34,198 nucleotides of DNA from Silene noctiflora (taxonomy: Eukaryota > Streptophyta > Magnoliopsida > Caryophyllales > Caryophyllaceae). The notes beneath the pieces were generated by a model. That model was given only the letters and a program-made list of their open reading frames with translations. It did not search any database and was not told the DNA's origin. The translations under genes were made by a program, and so were the position numbers. The stretch spans positions 44,966 through 79,163 of the forward strand of contig VHZZ01001380.1 in NCBI GenBank assembly GCA_009801015.1. The letters are read 5' to 3'. Below, piece after piece: positions 10,527 to 21,400 of this stretch (positions are counted from its first letter, which is position 1; every line of letters starts with the position of its first letter).

Positions 10527-10992
10527 CTTTAAAATTTGAGTAAATTAGATTTTACTCCCTTTTAAAACCAAGTTTTTTAAAGTTACTCTCTTTTGAATTC
10601 GTTTTTTTTTTTTAAATTACTCCCTTAATTTGCATTTTTTGCTAAAATTACTCTCTTAATTTGCATTTTTTTGCTAAAATTACTCCCTTAAATTGCATTT
10701 TTTTCCTACAATTGTTTCAAAACTCCAATTGAAGTTGACTTATTTCCTTGTTTTTGAATCCCCCTATATTTGTCTACATAATAATACCTTTCAAAGTATA
10801 GATTGGCTAAACTACAAACGGAATAAGTTCAAAAACAGAGGCAATAAGTCATTTGAAGTGGAGTTTGAGACCAATTTTAGCAAACAATGCAACTTAAGGG
10901 AGTAATTTTAGCAAAATATTTCAAAAGAGAGTAATTTTAAAAATTTTGATTTCAAAAGAGAGTAAAATCCAATTTACTCTTAAAATTTTGAG
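10527..10992. mobile_element. Foldback / MITE-like element with long imperfect inverted repeats
   Basis: The left part (AAAATTTGAGTAAATTAGA, then TTTTACTCCCTTTTAAAACC) is mirrored by the right part (AAAGAGAGTAAAATCC, then AATTTACTCTTAAAATTTTG). The inner sequence also folds: TTGACTTATTTCCTTG with GTTTTTGAA near 10735-10758 pairs with TTCAAAAACAGAGGCAATAA near 10828-10847. The whole about 460 bp is therefore one long hairpin. The left arm carries three near-copies of a CTAAAATTACTC(C/T)C unit. It has no coding capacity. The target duplication is not clear and the ends are approximate. Confidence 0.7.
10608..10712 (+). repeat. Three short tandem repeats in the left arm of the foldback element
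   Basis: Units of about 34 bp of the form AATTACTC(C/T)CTTAA(A)TTGCATTTTTT(T)GCT repeat three times. The right arm has only a single counterpart of this unit (GCAACTTAAGGGAGTAATTT), so the arms are unequal. Confidence 0.65.
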
Positions 10993-11038
10993 GAAAGATA
11001 TGTATATATGCGGTATGTCATGTCATTACCTCAAAGAA

Positions 11039-11345
11039 CATGCCACATCATCACCTTAAAGTGTGTGCCACACGCCGACACGTCATTTTCACTATATTAT
11101 GTCGATCTGTATTCCACGTCAGCACTGCCACGTCATTACTCTAGGTCACATGCCACGTCATCAACTTGAAGTGTGTGTCATGCCTTTACTTTCACCGTAT
11201 TACATCGAATCGCATTCCACGTCAACACTGTCATGTCATAATCTCGAAGAGGATGCCACATCATCACTTTCACCGTATAACGTCAAAACGCACTCAACAT
11301 CAAGCGTCAGCCACCTCATCACCTCGGATCGCATGCCACGTTATC
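11039..11345 (+). repeat. Degenerate tandem array rich in CCACGTCA
   Basis: Four ATGCCAC(A/G)T(C/T)ATCA starts lie at about 11040, 11150, 11253 and 11333, giving unit lengths near 110, 103 and 80 bp. Each unit also shares a TTTCAC(C/T)(A/G)TAT(A/T)A segment. ACGTCA occurs at least five times. Copies are well diverged. It lies 480-790 bp before the UreD start codon. Confidence 0.7.
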
Positions 11346-11397
11346 ATTGTCATCTAATTTAAGTCTCACTGTCGTACTTAGCGAGTTAGTGTGGGCA

Positions 11398-11445
11398 ATG
11401 ATGATGATGATGATGATGATGGTGATGGTGGCGATGATGGCGAAT
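11398..11445 (+). repeat. (GAT)n microsatellite, interrupted
   Basis: A run of GAT/GATGG repeats follows the ACGTCA array. There is no open frame of note. Confidence 0.8.
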
Positions 11446-11826
11446 TGGCGAGAATGGTGACAATTAAGTTGATTAAGACGAGCAAGAGGAGACAAAAAAG
11501 TATAAATGGTAGGAATTACGATATAAAGTTTTAAAAAATGCCAAAAAAAAAAGTTGTTGATTGACTGGTTTTTTTACCCGAACCCAACTCGAAACCGTAT
11601 AGACTTGAGCCAAAATACGCTCGACCCGTATTTTACCCAAACCCGAAACCCGCTGTTCGAGCCATTTGACAGGTTTAGAAATGACCCAACTTAGGGAAAC
11701 TGACTTGAGAAAATTAAGACGATTTGAAACTAGAAAAGATCATAGAGTATAATCAATGAGAAATCATAGTTAGCTACCCAGCTGACTGTCATCGAGGTTG
11801 TAGTCAAACTCGAAAACAGAAAAACA

Positions 11827-14800
11827 ATGGAAACAGGAGCGATAGCAGTATCCAAAATCAGAGGAAAGTCAACCGTAACTCGCTGTTTTTCCAAATATCC
11901 TCTCAAATTAATTGTACCCAACAAGGTCTGTTCTTCTTAATTTCAACTGTTTATTTATTAACAAATTCTCATTTCAAATGGCCTATTCCGTGTGAAGGTT
12001 TTATGCTCAGATGTGACCATTTTTAAATGGTTACCTTTTACACCATTTCAAAAAAAAAAAAAAAAAAAATGGTCACATAAAGCCCGTCTGTCTGAAGGTG
12101 TTATTTATTTAGTGCAATTTTTTGTAAGTTGTTTTCCTGATTGATTGTATGGATATTTATGTATAATAAGGCATGTGGTCGTGATGTTGATTGTGCCTGG
12201 ATTTATACACTTACTTATGGTGGTGGCATTGTCTCTGTAAGCCCTTTTCTTTCTATTTCATATTGCTTTTATCTTCGATCATCTGGCGTTGCATTATTTT
12301 TTTTTATCCTTTAATCAAATGTACAGTGTTAGTTGAATCCGATGGAGTAACTCAATTTTGTATTTTAGTTTGTTTCTGATATTAGTTCAAAGAGATTTCT
12401 TCTCATTTGTGGCCGAGTGTTTCAATCAAATGTAAATAATCTATTGAATAGGTCGAATTTTGTCATTATATAATATATGATTATGAAAAACTTTCGTATT
12501 TTAAATGTTTTAGCACAAATAATGGGTTTTATGCACAATGTTTTTAAACTTTTCGTGGATCCATAGCATCTGCCAATGTCTCTAGCCTCCTACAAGATTT
12601 TCATATAAGGATGCTATTGAGGAGCCTTACTTTTTACGTAGCGAGCAAAACTGTTAAGAAATTGGACTTTGGAGTAGATATGTAAACTATTTGGAGGGGA
12701 AACAAAATGTAAATAAAATCTAATATTATCATATTAAAATAATGCTTTTCAAGTCTTTTTACTTAGTTGAGATATGCCTCACATGTGGCCTTTGATCCAA
12801 GCATCTTTACATGAAATGTAAGGCAAAATTTAGTCATCTAGAGCCCCTCAGATATGAAGTCGTTCGATCTATGCTTGTATATAACTTGTGTCTTATATAA
12901 TTTGATGTTCATTGGATGTAGGGGGACTCTATTCTGTGCAACATCATTGTTGAAGACGGGTGTACTGCAGTGCTGACGACACAAGCTTCAACTAAGGTCA
13001 TTCCATGTTTTATTTTGTTGTAACTCGGTGCGCTAAAAAAATGTACTCATGTGTTCAATGGGAAGTCTTCTTAGTTACGTGCATATGGCCTAATGCTGTA
13101 ATCATTTCAGTAACCAAGCTAGTTGCTAGGTGTACTACAGTACTAGTAACTTAGTCATGCGTTTCAATGGCAAGTTTGGAGACAACTGCTTAAGTAAGAT
13201 TGTGCTCATACGAGTATTAGTTATACATGTGTGTCAATGTCAGGCTTTTGGATGGATGTTGGATAACTTTATGATCAACGGTTTATTATTATTATGGCTA
13301 TGAGACACTTTGTAGTTGGCATTAGGGATTCCATGGTGCTTTGGTGTGAGTGTTTAGAGGCATTCTTTAATTTTCTGGGCATTAAGCACGACTTGAACAA
13401 GAGCTACGATACATGCATGATGAAGGTGACTAACTTATTTATATTCTGATTGCCGTTTGATTTTGAAGGTTTACAAATCTGCAGGATCTAAGTGCTCCGA
13501 GCAAATTTTGGAGGTAAAAATCTTCTCTCGTTATCCTTACTTCTGTGTGCAGAGTGATTTTTTTACTTATCAATTATCATCATATACTATCCTTTACTGA
13601 CTTGATCCTAAAGATTGTGGTACCCTGTTTATTTTGATCAAAATTTATATATTATCAAAAGCAAAAGAGGATGTCCGTATATGCAAATATTACAAAGATG
13701 GCCAATTTCATTATATAAATGTACTTGAGATACCCGTAAAAGCTTCCACAGCTTTAACCCATAAAGAAGCTAGAACAATCCCCCCACATAGCTGGCCACA
13801 TTTGAAGAGTCCTTTTCATTTATTTCTAAATGGCAAAGGTATACAGATGCTCTCTTTCCTTCCAAGACCTCTATGTTCTGTCAATGTCTATTACTCGTAT
13901 TTTATTTGTCTTGTTTGGAGTCCAATTTTTGTCCCTTTAAGCACAAATTATGAGCACTTAAATGACATACTCGGCATAGCTTTGCAAACAGACTTTGGCT
14001 TCGGTGAAACAATGATCTTCAATAGAGCATTATCTAAATTTGTGTCTTACGCTGAGCTAGTTAATTACTCCCTTTGTCCCAGTGAATAGTTTACATTTGG
14101 TTATTTTGTGAGGGGGGAATAAAGCAAATGTGGACTATTGACTGAGACGGAGGGAGTACTTATTTACTTTGTAGTGACAAAAACATTCTTAGAATCCAGT
14201 GAGTGTAGTTGTTTCTGTAGTAAGAGTGGAAAAGCAGTGGAAGATAAGAATTGTTAGGCTGTATAAAAGTAAAAGCTGTAAATTTGCAAATTGTGGATGC
14301 AGTAGGCGCGAGTTGGACATGAAGCCCTGCTGGTTGTCATTCCAGATCCAGTGACATGCTTTTCCGCTGCCAGGTATTCTCAAAAGCAAGTTTTCAGGGT
14401 TTCATCAGACTCAAACTTGTTATTGGTTGATTGGTTTACAAGTGGACGTTATGAAAGTGGAGAAAGGTGGGAATTTGAATCATACAGAAGTACCAACAAT
14501 ATTTATGAAGACGACCAACCTTTGTTTCTTGATACGGTAACCTTTCTGTGTTGTTCATGAGAAAATTTTAGGGTTTTGGGGGGCAATATGCTTTCTTAAG
14601 TTGAGGAAGGGTTTTTCTGAGAGTTGACACCACGACTTTGCATATCTGTATATGGGCGTTGTTGTTCTTCTTGTCAAAGGGGTTAAATGTTGCTATACTG
14701 TTTTCTACATTCATTATCTCTATGCTTCTGCTGTTAGATTTTTCATTCCCTGTAGATTTTGCATATCTAGTATACATACTTGGCCTTTACAAGCTCATAT

Positions 14801-17594
14801 TTAGAATATGAAGGGTTTTCCGGGGAATATGCTTTCTTGAATTTCTCTTGAATATATCTTGGCGCTCTATGCTAAACCTGGGATGTATCGATGTTTCTGC
14901 TGCAGGTATTGTTAGAGCAAGGGAATATTAGCAGCATAACTGAACGCATGCATGATTACCAGATTATTGCAATGGTCATAATTTTGGGGTATGTGCTTTA
15001 TTTAAGGAGGTTCCTTTTATATTCTGTCATGATGTAAATTTAGTTCCCTTCTCAGAAAATTTTCAGTGTTATAAACTGTACTTTAACAGGACATTTACAG
15101 ACAAGGACGTACTTGTGGGATAAATTACCATTTTTGCTCAAAACAGCTGGAAGATGACTTTCTTACTGTATGTCGAGACCGACTTTGCTTTCTAGAAAGC
15201 TGTATTGCTTGATATCTGCTTACCAAACCTAGAGACACGCTCTTAGGACGTATTTTTAGGTATACAAAGTTGATCAATTTTATTTATTAAGGGAGTTATC
15301 GCCTCATCAGTGGTGACATAACATAACTTGAGAGAGATTGAGACTTACATTGGATACCGTAAACTGGAATGAGACTGCCTGGCTTGAAGGAAACCCTGGC
15401 AAATACCTTGATAAAATATACCCTCTGATCATTGTGTATTTGTGTTTGAACATTGGTGAGCCTCCAACGTTCTGGCTGGATGCCTTTGACTGGCAACCAA
15501 CAATAGTAAAATGAAGTTTTGTACAAAAGCAAATAAAAAACTACAGCTATGACAAATTTATGACGATAACATTCTAAATGGAAATTTCCTTGTTGGCTCT
15601 CTCCTCGGACCTCACCAAGTGCCGGAGTCTGTTCACTACTCCGACCCATCCCTTGCTATCTTCCTCGAGCAATCAGAAGGTGCCTTACACAGGCTCTTGA
15701 ATAGGGATTTGTCAATCACCCTATGTGTTCTTTTCTTCTACTTATAAATCTTTGGCAGTTTCCCAACCAATGTCAATTGAGCAGCTGGTTTCTTCATTTG
15801 ACAGTTGGATTCTTCATTCTCCTACAAGGACCTGTGTTGGACACACTTCTTTTGATCATAGGCATGATATTAAATATCAGTTGAGATTTGATCTTGCAAT
15901 ACATCAGTTAGATGTGATTTCGGCCGTTTTGCCAAAAATACAGCGGGTACTGCCTCAAATTGTGGTCATATACTATGGTCTTAGTTATGGACCAAGTAGG
16001 CTTCAAATTCTAATTTTTCTGTTGATATGATCCCTCTGGTCTCATCCACAGTTTAGCGAGGTAGCCTATTCTGACCCTTCAAAGTTATTTCTGATAGTTA
16101 ACCTCCTTGAATTAGTGAACATGAAATTAGTAAACCCTTTGAAAGTGTGACTGGAATGCAAGTGGCGGTTTAAGACGGAGATAACTAGGAGTGTAGGATG
16201 TTAGAGTGAAGCTGCGCATCTTGTAAATATTCCAAAGCTCCATAATTGAGTTGTCCAAATTCAAGTTTCAGCAAATTGTCGTCATGGCTGGACAGAATAA
16301 TTGTTTTTAGTGGGCCGAAATTGTGCTTTCCAAGATTATATAAAACCTTTTGATGCTAGTACATAACCCAGAAAACTTAATGAGAAGTAAACTAATGAAG
16401 TTGTGAGTAACTTCCTGAAGTGAGCTTTAAGTGTTCCTGAATTTGAAGGGGAAATGAGTTGTGTAGTAATTGATGCATCACACCTATCTTCTTTAGCATT
16501 TAGGATCCATTATTCCATAAAAAGTTGAGAAAACAAGAATTCAGATTTTCAGAATATAAAAGTCTAGTTCTTTGACAAATGTCAAAACTAATTTATTAAG
16601 ATTATTACCTTTTTATATTATTCAAACGTCAAGGGTTTTTGTTACAGCTTCGTTAGGATGTCATGGTAATTTTGTTGAATTTTTCTTGTTTCTCTATATG
16701 TAATAATAGGGGTGCCTGTTATGGAAATTCAGTTTCGTTGAGTAAGATGGTTTCTTAATTGTAGGCCGAAGTTGGGAAATTTGCGGAATCAAATACAAGA
16801 AAATGTCAAAAGTGTTATGTCTGGTTCTTTTCAATACAAGTCGGCTCCCTCAATGCCCAACTCTAAGTTCAGTCCAACTAAGCCAAACTTTATTGCATCA
16901 TGCAGTGCCTTCGGCTCCAAGGTACCATCTCTAAGTTTCATCATAAAGATAGTCTAGTACTTTTTGCTGCCAATTTTGTTGCAGAACAATGTTGAGATTG
17001 TATGTTGTTTATGTTGATTGATTTTACTGTTCGAATATAAGAATGAGAAAAGGGTACTGATTGACGAGGGAGTGAGGGGTCAAGTGTGAAGCTAATTTTT
17101 TGGCTGTATTAAACAAACTAATAAAGTAAATTTAACAAACGGTTCGTATACTCCATCCATTTACTTGATTCATCATCTTTGTTTTTGGACGAAAGCTAAA
17201 GATTAAATCTATGTGAGAAAAAGATTGGAATTTACACCTAGATTAAGTGTAGATGTGGTGACTTCATTTGAATGTCCTAAACAGAAAATTACAGTGAATC
17301 CAAACAGATTAAAGGAGTAGCAGTCACTCTCATAATACGCCATTCACAAATCACAAATAATCTCTGAGTTTTCAACAAAATGGTTAAAAGTGTGTACATG
17401 CCATATGCTGTTATTTTGAGACACACGGTAAAGTTGTGATGATGGTTCAGTCCTAACTCTTAATCTTATACGCTCTTCAGGGTGCTGGTCTTATAGTCCG
17501 TGTTGCAGCTATGACAACTGAACCGGTATATCAGTTTCTACGTCTGCAATTGGGCAGCCTAGAGCCATTTGTTGGGGCGTTTCCGTATAACTAA
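11827..17594 (+). CDS. URED: Urease accessory protein UreD
   Basis: Eight exons (11827-11925, 12171-12236, 12922-12996, 13469-13513, 14306-14536, 14906-14988, 16765-16921, 17481-17594) join through GT-AG introns to 870 nt, 289 aa, close to Arabidopsis UreD. UreD is a cytosolic chaperone that works with UreF and UreG to load nickel into the urease active site. Recognised blocks: GKSTVTRCFSKYPLK at the N-terminus (13-27), WIYTLTYGGGIVSGD around the exon 2-3 join, VLTTQASTKVYKS (about 72-84), VIPDPVTCFSAARY (about 106-119), DWFTSGRYESGERWEFE, DDQPLFLDT, ERMHDYQIIAMVI and a C-terminal VYQFLRLQLGSLEPF. Every exon is open and in phase, so the gene looks functional. The ATG starts the conserved N-terminus. 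Intron 6 (14989-16764) is the longest. The gene converges on UAP, its Arabidopsis neighbour. Confidence 0.96.
13634..14089 (+). other. Unassigned 151-codon open frame in UreD intron 4
   Basis: An open stretch on the sense strand lies wholly inside intron 4 (13514-14305) and its end runs into the Stowaway MITE at 14068. I recognise no domain. Codons for aromatic residues and an AT-rich composition suggest a chance frame or the remnant of an inserted sequence rather than a gene. Confidence 0.25.
14068..14156. mobile_element. Stowaway MITE, 89 bp, in UreD intron 4
   Basis: Terminal inverted repeats CTCCCTTTGTCCCAGT...ACTGAGACGGAGGGAG are flanked by TA on both sides (14066-14067 and 14157-14158), the target duplication of Tc1/mariner-type MITEs. 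The sub-terminal parts also pair (ATAGTTTACATTTGG with AAATGTGGACTAT), so the whole element can fold. It ends about 150 bp before exon 5 of UreD. Confidence 0.9.
14989..16764 (+). other. UreD intron 6, long and otherwise featureless
   Basis: This 1776-bp intron holds two modest open frames (minus 15296-15649, 117 codons; plus 15725-16030, 101 codons) with no recognisable domain. The sequence at 15590-15720 is relatively GC-rich and could be a captured fragment, but I cannot assign it. Confidence 0.4.
17151..17317. mobile_element. Stowaway-like MITE, 167 bp, in UreD intron 7
   Basis: Ends CTCCATCCATTTACTTGATT and ATCCAAACAGATTAAAGGAG are imperfect inverted repeats, flanked by TA at 17149-17150 and 17318-17319. 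The internal TTGGACGAAAG string also occurs in common dicot Stowaway families. The TIRs are more decayed than in the 14068 copy. Confidence 0.65.
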
Positions 17595-17773
17595 TCTCTT
17601 TTGGCGCAGCCATGCTATATTTATAGCTGATAATACTCATGTACTGCGCTTGCGGCTTGGCAAAGAATGTGTTCATGGTCAGACTTGTATCAAAGCTTCC
17701 CCATCTTGTTTTCTCACATTGTTCAAACAATCCGTCTTTCAGCACATTTTTTTCCCCAGCTTAGTGATAAATA

Positions 17774-17859
17774 TTCCTTCGTTCCAATCAATTGTTTCTT
17801 TGATTAAAACACCCTCAAAAAGAATAAAAATGGTACACAAATGACTCCAAAATAGGAAA
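17774..17859. mobile_element. Stowaway-like MITE, 86 bp, behind UreD
   Basis: The left end TTCCTTCGTTCCAATCAATT and the right end ATGACTCCAAAATAGGAAA form degenerate inverted repeats next to TA dinucleotides (17772-17773 and 17860-17861). The internal TTTGATTAAAACACCCTC followed by AAAGAATAAAAATGGTACAC matches the layout of dicot Stowaways related to the 14068 type. It contains an AATAAA. Confidence 0.6.
17823..17828 (+). terminator. Candidate poly(A) signal for UreD, inside a MITE
   Basis: AATAAA about 230 bp after the UreD stop codon, within the Stowaway-like element at 17774-17859. Plant poly(A) signals are loose, so this is only a candidate. Confidence 0.35.
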
Positions 17860-18462
17860 TAGTTGAAAGAAAAATAACATTAATTCATACCATTTTTTCA
17901 TCACAACAGGGAATTCACTTTAATCATACCGTTGATTTCAAGGCACAAATAGCTAAAATACTGTTGGAAAAATGGAAGATCTAAAAATAAGTTGAACAAT
18001 GATGCATAGTCGTAGAAGGCGAAGTTTGCATCATCGGAGATTTGGTGTGTTGTCAACGTGGTGTTTCAGCACACTCCAATTCACGCAGTATATCTGTGTC
18101 ATGATTTGAACATACCTTCACTTTTACGGTGTCACTTGGTATCAGAGCCGGAGTTTTAATACCATACCTCTTAGTTATGTTTCTCATTTTCAGTTAAATT
18201 GAATTCCTACAAATAACAATTGATACAAGGAAAGTAGAGTAGTGCCACTCAAAAAACTCGGTTTCCTCGTATTTATTGTACACCGTCATTGATCATCAGT
18301 CTTTTAATAAGGATACATACAGAAATTAGAAGCGATTTGGCAAAGCCACAACTAATGCTACATCTGCCACTTCAACTCATGATTACATAACCCTGTATAC
18401 TTTCAGTACATGATATATCGCCAATGGACAAAAAAAAAAATTGTTGATATACAAAACATAAA

Positions 18463-21400
18463 CTAGAATGTGATCTCGCAAGGTGCGTGGAATGTTCTCC
18501 CTCGACAAATAGCTTCAAGATTTTCCCCCATATAAGAGCACAATGGTGAAACTTCAACGCCTGAAAGCAACAATATTTTAACAAGAAGATAACAACAAAA
18601 TTACCAAGTGACACAAGGGCTCCCACAGATGACGGGACAAGGGGAGGTTTTAGGTCAGATGTATGCAAATGTACCCCTGTGTCTATATATACAGAGGGGT
18701 TGTTTCTGAACTCCAATGAAAAATGCAGCAAGAATCGCACCACATAACTGCTACTTCAAAACAAAATTTAATTGCATCTAGTTTGTTTAGCGTGCGATTT
18801 TACTTTATTCCATCATAATCCGGAACTAAAGAATAATAAGCTTTCCGCTCCATTTCTCTAGAAAACCAATATTTAACAAGTTAGGAAAATTTTAATTATA
18901 GGGAGGAGAATTTAGTTACCAGTAGAATATATAGGCACGGAGTGGGTTAAAAACCCTCCAGCAGCAATCACCCATCGAGCATGAAGACGGAGTAAAAGCA
19001 GCCTAGCACTATCAGGGGTATCAAAATTTGACCCATTTGCATTTTTCACCGGAGCAAATTCTTCCTCTCTTATAGCCTGATAATGAAACAAACATATATC
19101 ACATTCTCATCTATCTATAACAATTTATTACATAGGGCGGTCTTATCATTAAGACGGATAATAACACCCGTTCACGAGGCCATTGGCAATTAGGCCAACC
19201 TATAAAAAACGCATTGACCAAAACATGCAACTTATTTGGAGAACTTGTCATTCTATAATGATAACAGATGAAAGACATATTCAAGTGGATAGAACTTCTT
19301 AAATATGTTCATCATTATGAAATATCAGGTTTTCAAAATACAGCAGGTTACAAGCAATGTTAAAGAGCAAGAAGTTAACAATCACCTCAAAGAGAGCTGT
19401 CGAAGGGGAATATGCAAAGGCATCAAAAACAAACTGCTCAAGTTTCAGTCCCATTGTATACCCTTTAGCCGATGGAATTTTTTTCTCTGCCAAATGGTAA
19501 CTGCAGGTAAAACAAAATGCTTCAATTACTACTTGAGTGGGTAAACAGGGACATCCAATTACTTTGACATAAAGAAGGAAATCCGTAGCTTATACAAGCT
19601 GTAGATGACCATTTTAAGGTTTTAGGGAGATTTTTTTTTCAAAATGTTTACAATCTCAACCCAAAAGTTTGAATTCGCACCATAACATACCCTAACAATG
19701 CCCTGCAAAAGTTTGTGGGTGGAAAATAAAATGTCTATAATTAGTGAACAGAAATATTTTCATATGAACAAGAAAATCATTAACCACCACTACCACAGTA
19801 CCACCTCCTAATGAGAATCCGTGGAGGTCAGAAGTATGTAGCATCATCGCTACTACAAAAGGGTCTTTCCGAAAGATACAGAGGAAAAAGAAAAGGTATT
19901 TACGTTCAAACCAAATGTAATGGTATCGCAAGGCCCAGTAGTATGTAGACAATATGTCACTTACACGCTATCTTTCTCGAGACCATTTGCCACAGAATTA
20001 AGAAAATCCAAGGTGAACATATGCAAACAGACCTGCAGATGTGAAAATATGGTATCAAGCTAAGAACAATGATTGATGAGGTTTAATGTATACCACAAAC
20101 AGAACACCTTTAAGTTCTTCTACTTTTTGAAGTCTCAAGATTAGTGACACTACATAGCATGAAAACCCAGCTATCAATTATAATAAAAATCAAGCAATTG
20201 GACAATTTTAAACTACATGCTTCCTAAGCCAGTTCAAAAAATCATTTCAATCAAGCTAATGTTACAAAAGACGCACCACCCTTACCTGAACATAAATAAC
20301 AGCCTGAGAGCAAAATTTTTAGATAAACATTAATAAGTGAAATATTTATCCAAAAGAACATACCTCACTAAAAATTTCTACCTAAGCCAAAATGTTTGCC
20401 GTCTTTTTGCTCAATTACCATAAAGATTCCAGTGTTCATAATTGTTTTAACACGTAATACTATGACAATTAGGCCAAAATGCTAGATAAAAAAAAATAGG
20501 AATTGGTGTTTTTCCGGTAGACTATTCATTTTAAGGCCTGGTTCTCTTCTCCAGAATTTGCTCTGTATAAAGGAATATAATACATGCTAAACGATCCTAC
20601 GCCACCTCGACTAAGAGATGGATTAGCAAAGATCAAGGTCTATTCAACCCACCAACTAAAAATACAAAGAACAGTGATGGGTAAAAGTAGGCTAGTTGAC
20701 ATTTGACCTGGAAAGAACCAATGTTTCGAGTAATGCAATTTAGAAACAATGATTGCCAGTAACTAAAAGCCTAAAAAGGAACATTAGTTCATAGACCATT
20801 ACCAAACCCCAAATCCCTAATAGCTAATTAAGTGTTAAGTATCAATCTACTTTTCCCAAACCATTTCTCTCCTATGCCCGTATCTATCAATATCCTGTAA
20901 AATAAAGAGAAGATGCCCAAAGCTTTCTCTAAAATATGTTCATCACTCCAAGGATCAATAATCCACAATACAGGTTTCTAGCAATGCCAAATAATAGACA
21001 AATCAGAACGAAAGAAAACAAAAGCAGGAAAAAAAAAAAAAAGAAAATGATGATGATGGAGACAGGATTTTCAGGAGCTCCCTCCAAATTCAGAACTCTT
21101 ACAAGAGCAGAAGTTGAAGGTCTATGTAGACAGAATATGCACAAACTTTCGATGAACTAAAACAATATTCGTGATTACATGTGGCAAAAAAAATAAGAAG
21201 GCTCTATATCAAATCTGATTACTACTTAGCTCAGGAGAGAAATTATAGAAACCCAATGCAAAATATAATAGAGTTAAAATTCATTTGCATACTAGATATG
21301 TGTAATAGTTTGTGCAGTTGAAATACCAAGAAGAAACATAGTCAACGTAATTTAGCCTTTTAGAGGTCACTGGCTAAAAAAGTGATAACATTTGAGCACT

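Larger units (their letters stand above)
10993..11826. other. Region upstream of UreD with repeat array and microsatellite
   Basis: Holds the ACGTCA-rich array (11039-11345), a (GAT)n microsatellite (about 11398-11445) and an ACCCGAACCC-rich patch (11573-11665). The UreD promoter must lie here, but no clear TATA box is seen; GTATAATC near 11747 is a weak candidate. Confidence 0.5.
17595..18462. other. Convergent spacer between UreD and UAP
   Basis: This stretch must contain both 3' untranslated regions. It holds the 86-bp Stowaway-like MITE (17774-17859), an AATAAA hexamer at 17823-17828 on the UreD strand, and a TGGTATCAGAGCC string at 18137-18149 that resembles a Met-tRNA primer-binding site. 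No coding sequence is seen. Confidence 0.55.

Noticed and set aside
11063-11362. Open frames rich in His, Pro and Ser before UreD
   Set aside because: They translate the CACGTCAT-type tandem array; no independent support.
20929-21160. Short frames on both strands in UAP intron 11
   Set aside because: They lie within an intron between two well-supported exons and match nothing known.
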